From contig NZ_JAEMNW010000013.1 of assembly GCF_016481275.1 (NCBI RefSeq), forward strand, positions 58,845-94,013: DNA of 35,169 nt. The letters are read 5' to 3'. This DNA comes from Antrihabitans auranticaus. Its GTDB lineage: Bacteria > Actinomycetota > Actinomycetes > Mycobacteriales > Mycobacteriaceae. The notes beneath the pieces were generated by a model that did not search any database, had not been told where the DNA came from, and saw only the letters and a list, made by a program, of their open reading frames with translations. A program made the translations under genes and the position numbers. Of the stretch, positions 15,992 to 23,775 are shown piece after piece. Each line of letters starts with the position of its first letter. Positions within the stretch are counted from its first letter, which is position 1.

Positions 15992-18900
15992 CTCTGCCCA
16001 GCGGATTCGATCAGCACGCGCAGCTGCTCGGCATCGAGCAGATCTGCCGGAGCGATGGTCCGGCCGGTCCGCACATAGTGGAATGCCGCGCGGACGCGCG
16101 ACAGGATGCTGTCCTCCGGCTCTCCCGAGCGCGCAGATTCGAGTCTCGCCCACGCCAGCCGATAGACCGACAGCTGAACCGCGACCGATTTCTCTTCGGC
16201 AGGAGTCGGTTCCGCGCCGGTTTTCCAGTCGACGACCGTCCAACCGCCATCTCGTTCGGCGAAGACCGCGTCGATCCGCCCGCGCACGATCGTGCCGCCG
16301 ACCGACGTTTCGAACGGCACCTCGACCTCCATCGGGCTGCGCTCCGACCAGGCCGATTCGAGGAACTTCGCTTTCAACCGGGCTAGCTCCGAGTCCGGGC
16401 TCGCGCCGGTATCGGCGGCGCCGGGCAGCTCGTCTAGATCGAGCAATCGCGTTGCACCGAAACGGCGTTCGACCCACGCGTGAAATGCCGTGCCTCGGCG
16501 CGCCAGCGGGTTGGGCGGATACGGGAGCGGACGGCGCAGGCGCTGGGCCAGCCGGTCCGGGTCGGCCTTCAGCTCGACGAGCTGGGTGACCGACAGCTGT
16601 TTGGGCAGAACGACGTCCACGTGCCGGTCCCCGTGTGCCGCACGCTCGGCGAGCAGGGCGTCGACATCGGCAGCCCAGTTGTCGAGGTCCTCCGGGTCGT
16701 CCGGCATATCGTCCGCATCCGCGCCACCGACCTCCAGCGCAGCCCGAACCGCGGCGGCTCCGGCGATGACGGCGGCACGCCTGTCTCCCAGCGGGTCGCG
16801 CGGCCAGGGCGCCGAAACAGGCGCGAGCGTGAGCGGATTCGCGCTGCCGGGCTCCGGTACTTCGTCCCAGCGGTCGATCGTCCCATTGCCGAACTCGCGA
16901 ACGGCCCGCTCGAGCTCGAGGAGAAATTCCGACGGCCCCTTCGGACTCGAACCGGATTCGGCCCAGTGGTGACCCGAGACCAGAAGTACCCGTTCGGTTC
17001 TCGTCACCGCCACGTAGAACAGTCGGCGATCTTCCTCACCCTTGCGGCGTGCGAGGGCAGCTTTGTGCGACTTGACCGCGGCCTCGAGGTCTGGGCGGCT
17101 GTTCAGCGAGTCGAGGTCGAGAACCGGAACGCCGTCGGCACCCTCGCCGTCACCGGCCCTGTCGCCGCGCAGTGCGGGTGGCAGCTCGCCCAGCGCACCC
17201 AACCACGTTGCCGACGCGGTCGACGATGGGAACACACCTTGCACGACGTGGGGAACCGCGACGACCTCCCACTCGAGGCCCTTCGCCGAGTGCACCGTCA
17301 GTACCTGGACCCGGTCCGGTGCGACCTCCACTTCGCCTGGCTCCAAACCGTTCTCGATCTTCTCAGCAGCAGTGAGGAAGGCCAGCAACCCACCGAGATT
17401 CGCCGAACCGTCACTCGCATACCCGGAGACCACATCTGCAAACGCGTCGAGGTGCTCCCGTCCGGCACCGAAACCGCCTGCATTACTTCGTGACTGGGCT
17501 TCGATTCCGATTCCGGTGAGGCGCTCGACGTCGGCGACCAATTCGGTCAGCGGCTGCCCGATTCGCTCGCGCAGGCCTGCCAGTTCACTGGCAAGTGCGC
17601 CGATGCGTTCGTAGCCGGCAGCCGAATAGCGTTCCGCTGCACCGGGGTCGGCAATCGCGTCGACGAGCCCGGCTGCCTCGGACTGTTCGCCGGGAACCGC
17701 GCTCGCCAGTGCGCCCGTCAGGGCGCCGGCATCGGTCAGCGCGCCGCCGAAGACCGGGCGGCCGATCGACAGTTCGCGAGCGCGCCGGTACAGGGCGCGA
17801 ATGTCGGCGATCCCGAGTTGCCAACGTGCGCCCGTCAGGACTCGGACCGCGGAGTTCCCGGCCGCGGGGTCGGCGATCATCCGCAGCATCGCGACGACGT
17901 CGGCGACTTCGGGAGTCTGCAGGAGTCCGCCCAGTCCGACGACCTCGACCGGGAGCCCCACCGCACGTAGCGCTTCGGCCAGTGGCGCCGAATCCGCGTT
18001 GCGCCTGACCAGGACCGCCGCAGTCGGCACGGGTCGGCCTGCCCCACGAGCAGCGGCGTACTCACCGGCGATTCGCTCCGCGATCCAGGCTCGTTCGGCC
18101 GCGACTGTGTCGGTGAGCGCCAAGCGCACGTCACCGTCCACCGCGTTGGGCCGGGCACGCAGCTGCGCCGCCTGAACACCCTTGTGGCGCAATGGTTCCG
18201 CTACGAGGTTGGCCAATGCGAGCGCTTCGGGCGGGTTGCGCCAGCTCGTCGACAGCTGCATGGTCCAGGCCGGTTTGCCAGCCGCACGCGGGAAGTCGGT
18301 CGCGAACCGCGGCAGGTTTGCCGCCGACGCACCGCGCCAACCGTAGATGGACTGCATGGGGTCCCCGACCGCGGTGACCGCCAGGCGCCGCTCCGTTCTG
18401 GCCCGCTTGTGACGGCTCTCGTACTCGCCGAACAGCGATCCCAGCAGCACTCGTTGCGCGTGGCCGGTGTCCTGGTACTCGTCGAGCAGGACGAGGCGGA
18501 ATCGCGATCGTTCAGCCAGTCCTACCTCCGGGTGTTCTGCTGCGAGCCGAGCAGCCAAGGACATCTGACTGCCGAAATCCAGAGCACCACGCTTTGCGAG
18601 CGCGCTCGCGAGTTCGCGAACAAGCGGAAGCAGTTCCACGCGCTCGGTTTGCGTTTCGAGTATTCCCAGTAGATCTTTGGTCGGCCCGCCGCGTTGCCGC
18701 GGGCCCGCAGGAAGTGTGTGGATCAGCTTGTCCAACTCGGTGTGCGCCTGGCGCAGGTCGTCCGGTTCGACGAGGTGCTCGGCGAGTTGACCCGACAATG
18801 CAAGGACAGCTTCGGTGACACCGGCCGGACCGCGCTCGGTATCGAGATCGCCGTCCCACGCGCAGACGACGCGATAGGCCAGTTGCCACAGTTGCGTTTC

Positions 18901-19329
18901 GCTGAGCAGTGTCGCCGACGGTTCGATCGGCAACAACAGGCCGTGTTCGCCGAGTAGGCGGCCTGCATACGAATGATAGGTACTCACTTCCGGATTGCCC
19001 GCGACGATCGTAGAACGCAACTCACCCGAGGGGTCGATTGCACGGACCAGCGGCGATCCCGCAAGCCGCGCCAGTCTGGTGCGGATACGAGCGGTGAGCT
19101 GCTGCGCGGCTTTTCGGGTGAAGGTGAGACCGAGCACCTCGTCGGGCTCGACTTGCCTGTTCGCAACCATCCAGACCACGCGCGCGGCCATCGTCTCCGT
19201 CTTTCCTGCGCCTGCGCCCGCGATCACCAGCGTGGGACCGTGCGGCGCGGCGATGACGGCCTCTTGCTCAGCGGTCGGCCGGGGCAGGCCGAGGGCATCG
19301 GCGATTGCGGCGGGGCTGACGGGACTCAT
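15988..19329 (-). CDS. adnB: AdnB helicase-nuclease subunit
   Basis: AdnB (1113 residues) is one of two subunits of the mycobacterial double-strand-break resection machine AdnAB, which replaces RecBCD/AddAB. A UvrD-like motor comes first, with Walker A AGAGAGKT (37-44) and an intact motif II VLLDEYQDT, so it should be the main ATP-driven motor. The C-terminal RecB-type nuclease domain shows VVDWKTGAEPTP with the catalytic Asp and Lys, and QLSVYRLAW after it. ATG 19329 overlaps the adnA stop as ATGA, indicating translational coupling; the frame is open upstream to 19467 but overlaps adnA. The Mtb homologue is Rv3201c (about 1100 residues). The assignment is firm. Confidence 0.95.
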   Translation of the reverse strand: MSPVSPAAIADALGLPRPTAEQEAVIAAPHGPTLVIAGAGAGKTETMAARVVWMVANRQVEPDEVLGLTFTRKAAQQLTARIRTRLARLAGSPLVRAIDPSGELRSTIVAGNPEVSTYHSYAGRLLGEHGLLLPIEPSATLLSETQLWQLAYRVVCAWDGDLDTERGPAGVTEAVLALSGQLAEHLVEPDDLRQAHTELDKLIHTLPAGPRQRGGPTKDLLGILETQTERVELLPLVRELASALAKRGALDFGSQMSLAARLAAEHPEVGLAERSRFRLVLLDEYQDTGHAQRVLLGSLFGEYESRHKRARTERRLAVTAVGDPMQSIYGWRGASAANLPRFATDFPRAAGKPAWTMQLSTSWRNPPEALALANLVAEPLRHKGVQAAQLRARPNAVDGDVRLALTDTVAAERAWIAERIAGEYAAARGAGRPVPTAAVLVRRNADSAPLAEALRAVGLPVEVVGLGGLLQTPEVADVVAMLRMIADPAAGNSAVRVLTGARWQLGIADIRALYRRARELSIGRPVFGGALTDAGALTGALASAVPGEQSEAAGLVDAIADPGAAERYSAAGYERIGALASELAGLRERIGQPLTELVADVERLTGIGIEAQSRSNAGGFGAGREHLDAFADVVSGYASDGSANLGGLLAFLTAAEKIENGLEPGEVEVAPDRVQVLTVHSAKGLEWEVVAVPHVVQGVFPSSTASATWLGALGELPPALRGDRAGDGEGADGVPVLDLDSLNSRPDLEAAVKSHKAALARRKGEEDRRLFYVAVTRTERVLLVSGHHWAESGSSPKGPSEFLLELERAVREFGNGTIDRWDEVPEPGSANPLTLAPVSAPWPRDPLGDRRAAVIAGAAAVRAALEVGGADADDMPDDPEDLDNWAADVDALLAERAAHGDRHVDVVLPKQLSVTQLVELKADPDRLAQRLRRPLPYPPNPLARRGTAFHAWVERRFGATRLLDLDELPGAADTGASPDSELARLKAKFLESAWSERSPMEVEVPFETSVGGTIVRGRIDAVFAERDGGWTVVDWKTGAEPTPAEEKSVAVQLSVYRLAWARLESARSGEPEDSILSRVRAAFHYVRTGRTIAPADLLDAEQLRVLIESAGQS

Positions 19330-22300
19330 CCGTTGGTGACCTGTCTTCCGCTGTCTTGTGCCGGGCAACTCGCGGCGACCGGGCAATGCCTGCACCCGTC
19401 GTTCACGACGGCGAGGTAGTTCGGTCCGCGTGTCGCGGTCGCGGCGTCGTGAATCGTGTCGCGCCACTGCGCCAGGCCCTCTGCGTCGAGTGCGGACTGC
19501 ATCCGTTGCGGCGCACCGTCTTTCTGGTGCGGCTTCGCGACGTACACGAGCCGGCCGCCGCCCGGCTCCGCTGCGGGCTCCCCCGAGATGCCGCCTTCGG
19601 CGGCAGCCACCTGGTAGGTCGCCAACTGCGCGTGGTGCGCCGCGTCCTGTTTTGTCGCCGGCGTCTTACCGGTCTTGACGTCGATGATGACCGGCCGCCC
19701 GTCGGGATCGTGCTCGAGGCGGTCGATTCGCCCACGGATGCGGACCGCTGGATCAGTCTCGTCCCGCGGTTCGAGTACACAGTCGACGTCGACCTCGGTA
19801 CCCGCTTCGGTGAGTTCGAAACGTGAGTTCCGTAGCCACGCCTCGAAGTTGTCCAGCATGGCCGCGGTACGGCGCAGCTCCTGCCGCGAGTACCAGTCCG
19901 ACCCCAGATCCAATGCCTCCCAGGCTTTCTCCATCGCCTGGCGGACCTCCTCCGGCGGGATGCGACCCGCAATGGCCTGGACGAGGGTGTGGACCAGCGT
20001 GCCGGTGACCGCCCGCAGGTTGTCGCCGTCGGTGCCGCCGTTGCGTTCGAGCGCCCAGCGCAGCGGGCACGCATTGAGCAGTTCGACCGTCGACGGCGAC
20101 AGCGGTACCGGGCCGTCCGTCGGATTCCACAGCGGCGCATCGGTACTCGGAGCGGGAACGCCGTACCACTGATCCGGGTGCGCGAACCGAACACCGGCTT
20201 TCGCCAGTCGTGCAAGTTGTTTCACTGCACGGGCATGGCGCTGCGGGTCGGTCTCAGCAACCTCCGCATCACACACGACGGCACGCAACTGCGCAACCAA
20301 CTCGGGCAGTGCGAGTAGCCGAGTATCCGCAGCAGGCTCGGGCACAACGAGAGCATCGTCGGATTCGTCTGTGACACCGAGCAATTCATCCATGAAACGC
20401 GAAGGCGTCAGGTCGCGATCCCCCGACGCCGAGTCGACGGCGGTGATCAGCAGGCTGCGACGCGCACGACTACAGGCGACCAGCAGCAATCGCCGCTCGT
20501 CGGCGAGCAGCGGCGCAGTGCGCGAAACCCGTTCGCCGACCGCAGTGCGGACACCCGACACGATCTCGAGGAGGGCGTCCGTTCCCAGCAGACTCCCCCG
20601 CGCGCGCAGACTCGGCCAGATCCCCTCTTGCACACCCGCAACGGCAACGACCTCCCATTCCCGCCCGGCGCTGGCGTGAGCGCTGAGAATGGTCACCGCG
20701 TCGGCACTGCCACCAGGCTTGCCCGCGCCACCGGGGATTTCCTGGCGCACAACATAATCGACAAAGCCATGAAGGTTCGCCCGCGGCAACCGGTCCACGT
20801 AGTTCGCGGCCGACTCGAACAGTGCGACGACCGCGTCGAGATCTCTGTCCGCCTGCGACCCAACCGAGCCGCCCCGCCGCGATGCGGCCGACCACTTGCG
20901 TTCCAGACCGCTCGACTGCCAGGCAAGCCACAACACGTCTTCGACGCCGTCGCCGCGTCCGCCTGCCGACCGCGCCCGACCGAGGACCTTGAGCACCCTG
21001 CGCAGCGGCGCTGCCTCGATGTCGGTGAGGTCGGTGAGCAGTTCCGCGACGTCGACAGCACCCGACATCGCCAGTCGCAACAGCTCGGTCGACTCGCGGT
21101 CGCCGCCGCGCTTCATCTCGATCCGCTTCAGACCACGCCGCAAGCGCCGCAACGCAACCGGATCTGCACCGCCGAGTGGGCTCGACAACAAGGCGATCGC
21201 ATCGTCGCCCGAGAACTCGGCGCTCGTCGCCTGCAGAACGAGCAGGAGCCAGGCCGCACCGCGCTGGCGCGCGAGCGGAAGTTCCGACACCGCGGTGGTG
21301 ACAGGAACGCCCGCCGCCGAAAGTGCCCTGCGCAGCGGTGCGTACGACAGCGGTACCGACCGGACGATCACGGCCATGTTCGACCACGGCACGCCGTCCT
21401 GCAGATGGGCCCGGCGCATAGTGTCCGCAATCAGCGCTGCCTCCTTCGCGACCGTCGCAAGGACTCGGACTGCCACGCTGCCGTCCGGCGCGCTCTCGGG
21501 CACCATCGGACCCCTGTGCCGCGAGAGTCCCGGCAACCGGGCAGCGAGTTTGGCTGCCACGTCGGCCAGCTCGGATGCGGCACGATAGTTGGTGGCCAAC
21601 ACGATTCGCTGCGGCGAGTCTCGATCCACGAGATCGGCAAGCATCGTCGGCTCGGCGCCCCGGAAGGTGAACACAGCCTGATCGGGGTCGCCCGCCAGGA
21701 CTACCTGATCGGAACCGGTGCCGAGCACCCGGACCAGGCCGGCTGCCTGCGGATCGAGATGCTGCGCATCGTCGACCAGTAGATGCCGGATGCGGGCACG
21801 TTCGCGCGCCAGCAACTGGGCATCGCCTGCGAAAGCCGTCAGCGCAGCACCGACGAGCTCGGCGGCGCTCAACGCAGGTGCGGTGGCCTCCGGAGCTTCG
21901 ATTCCGACCGACCAGCGCAGCAACGTCGCCTGTTCGTAGGCCAGGGCAAACTTGCCGGCCGCGACCCACTCCGGTCGCGAGTGCCGCCGGCCGAGCTTGA
22001 CGAGATCCTCCGGACCGATCCCACGTTCCGCGCACCGCAGCATCAGGTTCCGCAGTTCCGCCGCGAAGCCCGCCATGCCGAGGGCCGGCCGCAACCGCTC
22101 GGGCCAGAGTTCGGCACCGTCGTCGATGTCGCCGCGCAACATTTCCCGCAGCGCAGCGTCTTGCTCCGCACTGGTCATCAGCCGCGGCGGCGGGTTGCCG
22201 TGCGCGGCCGCCTGGAGCCGCAACACGGCGAACGCGTAGGAGTGCACTGTCCGAACCAGCGGCTCGCGCGTAGCACCGGACCTCACGCGCCCGCTCGCGC

Positions 22301-22568
22301 TCTGCAGCCCAGCCGAAATCGCCTCGCGAATCTCCACGACCGCGCGCTTGTTCGCCGCGAGAACGAGGACCGACTCCGGATCCGAGCCGTCCGCGATGCG
22401 CTGCACGGCGAGGTCGACGAGCAGCGCCGTCTTGCCCGTGCCGGGTCCGCCGAGGACCTGCCACGGCTGCCAACCGGGCCCGCCTCGACCGGGCTCGAAC
22501 AGCCGCCGTTCGTCCAGCGCCCAGACGCGTGGCGGCGCGGGAACGACGGTGCGGTGGACGAGTGGCAT
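19326..22568 (-). CDS. adnA: AdnA helicase-nuclease subunit
   Basis: AdnA (1080 residues) pairs with AdnB for resection of broken DNA ends. Walker A is GGPGTGKT at about residues 40-47. Motif II reads LLVDDAQHLDPQ, not DEYQD, which fits the view that the AdnA motor contributes little to unwinding. The C-terminal nuclease shows IIDVKTGKT and ends with HCPVAASCP. Together with an upstream cysteine in NACPLRWALE this forms the iron-sulfur cysteine set of AddB-type nucleases. I chose ATG 22568 because a DNA-damage-type promoter places the transcript start on it; ATG 22577 is three codons earlier. It is followed by adnB with ATGA overlap and diverges from lipV. Confidence 0.95.
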   Translation of the reverse strand: MPLVHRTVVPAPPRVWALDERRLFEPGRGGPGWQPWQVLGGPGTGKTALLVDLAVQRIADGSDPESVLVLAANKRAVVEIREAISAGLQSASGRVRSGATREPLVRTVHSYAFAVLRLQAAAHGNPPPRLMTSAEQDAALREMLRGDIDDGAELWPERLRPALGMAGFAAELRNLMLRCAERGIGPEDLVKLGRRHSRPEWVAAGKFALAYEQATLLRWSVGIEAPEATAPALSAAELVGAALTAFAGDAQLLARERARIRHLLVDDAQHLDPQAAGLVRVLGTGSDQVVLAGDPDQAVFTFRGAEPTMLADLVDRDSPQRIVLATNYRAASELADVAAKLAARLPGLSRHRGPMVPESAPDGSVAVRVLATVAKEAALIADTMRRAHLQDGVPWSNMAVIVRSVPLSYAPLRRALSAAGVPVTTAVSELPLARQRGAAWLLLVLQATSAEFSGDDAIALLSSPLGGADPVALRRLRRGLKRIEMKRGGDRESTELLRLAMSGAVDVAELLTDLTDIEAAPLRRVLKVLGRARSAGGRGDGVEDVLWLAWQSSGLERKWSAASRRGGSVGSQADRDLDAVVALFESAANYVDRLPRANLHGFVDYVVRQEIPGGAGKPGGSADAVTILSAHASAGREWEVVAVAGVQEGIWPSLRARGSLLGTDALLEIVSGVRTAVGERVSRTAPLLADERRLLLVACSRARRSLLITAVDSASGDRDLTPSRFMDELLGVTDESDDALVVPEPAADTRLLALPELVAQLRAVVCDAEVAETDPQRHARAVKQLARLAKAGVRFAHPDQWYGVPAPSTDAPLWNPTDGPVPLSPSTVELLNACPLRWALERNGGTDGDNLRAVTGTLVHTLVQAIAGRIPPEEVRQAMEKAWEALDLGSDWYSRQELRRTAAMLDNFEAWLRNSRFELTEAGTEVDVDCVLEPRDETDPAVRIRGRIDRLEHDPDGRPVIIDVKTGKTPATKQDAAHHAQLATYQVAAAEGGISGEPAAEPGGGRLVYVAKPHQKDGAPQRMQSALDAEGLAQWRDTIHDAATATRGPNYLAVVNDGCRHCPVAASCPAQDSGRQVTNG

Positions 22569-22575
22569 GTCAGGC

Positions 22576-22598
22576 ATTCCAGCACGAGGGTCCGACAA
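22576..22598 (-). promoter_or_regulatory. PafBC/RecA-NDp-like promoter of adnA
   Basis: On the minus strand TTGTCGGAC (7 of 9 to TTGTCRGTG), exactly eight bases, then TGGAAT (T and T of TAnnnT kept) are followed seven bases later by ATG 22568. The layout is the same as at uvrD2. The site lies in the 69-bp gap to lipV, and ATG 22577 overlaps the -10, which argues against it as the start. Confidence 0.7.
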
Positions 22599-22603
22599 GC
22601 ACC

Positions 22604-22628
22604 CGAGGCACTCCAACTCTCGAGGCAC
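22604..22628. repeat. Short direct repeat between adnA and lipV
   Basis: CGAGGCAC occurs at 22604-22611 and 22621-22628, 17 bp apart in the divergent gap. Spacing near one-and-a-half helical turns could serve a regulator, but the repeat is short and the function unknown. Confidence 0.3.
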
Positions 22629-22637
22629 ACTGGTTTC

Positions 22638-23414
22638 GTGCCCGATCTCAACGTATTTCATTTCGGCCCTGCCGACGGACCGCCGGTTCTCGCCCTGCAC
22701 GGCCTGACCGGCCACGGGAAACGCTGGCAGCCCCTGGCCGAAGGGAATCTCGCGGAGGCGCGCGTGATCGCTCCCGACCTGCGCGGGCACGGCCGGTCGA
22801 CTTGGGCGCCGCCGTGGAACTTCGAGACCATCGTCGCCGACCTCGTCGCGCTGCTCGAAGCAGAAGGTACGGGTCCGGTGGTGGTCGTCGGCCATTCCTT
22901 CGGCGGCGCGGTCGGTGTGCATCTGGCAGCCAGTCACCCCCAACTTGTGAAGGCGCTCGTTCTGCTCGATCCCGCGATCGCGTTGCCACCGGCAGAGCTG
23001 CTGACGGTCGCGACGTCAACCGTCGAATATCCCGATTACACCGACGTCGAGGAAGCCCGGTCGGACAAGTTGAGCGGTGCGTGGGGCGAGGTGCCCGAAG
23101 AGCTGCTCGATACCGAAATCCACGAGCACCTCAGCACGACTCGCAACGGCAGAGTCGGATGGCGTATGGGCATCCCCGCAATCACCGGCTATTGGAGTGA
23201 ACTCGCCCGCGAGTTCGTCCTTCCACCACCCGGTTTGCGCGTTGCACTCGTCCAGGCGATGAAGGTGCAACCGGCGTATGTCACCGATGCATTCAAGGCA
23301 GCGCTGCGCACGCAGCTCGGCGACAACTTCACACTCCACGAATTCGACTGCGACCACATGGTGCCCCTGTCCCGCCCGCGCGAGACGGCGGAAATCGTGC
23401 GACCGCTGCTCTGA
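22638..23414 (+). CDS. lipV: Alpha/beta hydrolase LipV
   Basis: LipV (258 residues) is an alpha/beta-hydrolase-fold lipase/esterase related to Rv3203. The nucleophile elbow is GHSFGG (Ser87 within VVVVGHSFGGAV) and the oxyanion loop is HGLTGHGKRW. The C-terminal histidine of the triad lies in DCDHMV (His240). There is no signal peptide, so it acts in the cytosol or loosely at the membrane. The start is GTG 22638, 69 bases from adnA; CACACT six bases upstream could be a -10 for a leaderless transcript. The frame is open far upstream, but that part lies antisense to adnA. Its TGA stop shares one base with the ATG of the alkyltransferase-like gene, which points to coupled translation. Natural substrates are unknown. 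Confidence 0.9.
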   Translation: MPDLNVFHFGPADGPPVLALHGLTGHGKRWQPLAEGNLAEARVIAPDLRGHGRSTWAPPWNFETIVADLVALLEAEGTGPVVVVGHSFGGAVGVHLAASHPQLVKALVLLDPAIALPPAELLTVATSTVEYPDYTDVEEARSDKLSGAWGEVPEELLDTEIHEHLSTTRNGRVGWRMGIPAITGYWSELAREFVLPPPGLRVALVQAMKVQPAYVTDAFKAALRTQLGDNFTLHEFDCDHMVPLSRPRETAEIVRPLL

Positions 23415-23716
23415 TGGCTACGTCCGAAGAGGAGATCGAACACGTCCGCGAACTGGTCGCGTCGATTCCGCCGGGGAAGGTGGCGACGTACGGAGATATC
23501 GCCACCGCAGTCGGACTGTCCAGCCCGCGCACCGTCGGCTGGATCATGCGCACCGATTCGGCCGACCTTCCCTGGCACCGGGTGATCGGCGCGAGCGGCA
23601 AACCCGCACCACATCTCCGCAACCGTCAACTCGACCGGCTGGCTACCGAAGGCGTCCCCATTCTGGACGGTCGAGTCGACCTGCTCGGCGCACGTTTTCG
23701 CTTCGACCTGCACTGA
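23414..23716 (+). CDS. Alkyltransferase-like (ATL) protein, MGMT DNA-binding family
   Basis: This is a 100-residue protein of the O6-alkylguanine-DNA alkyltransferase family that lacks the reactive cysteine: where MGMT has PCHRV this has PWHRVI (53-58, Trp54). ATL proteins bind O6-alkylguanine, flip the base and hand the lesion to nucleotide-excision repair. The winged-helix DNA-binding part is intact (GKVATYGDIATAVG, then SPRTVGWIM with the arginine finger). No methyl transfer is expected. It overlaps the lipV stop by one base and is probably co-transcribed. The Mtb counterpart is Rv3204. A convergent repair link with the nearby AdnAB and UvrD2 genes is attractive but unproven. Confidence 0.92.
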   Translation: MATSEEEIEHVRELVASIPPGKVATYGDIATAVGLSSPRTVGWIMRTDSADLPWHRVIGASGKPAPHLRNRQLDRLATEGVPILDGRVDLLGARFRFDLH

Positions 23717-23775
23717 CGTCGTTTGCAATGCATTCCGCAACCGGCGCAGTAGCCGCGTGTGCCAGCATGGTCGCC

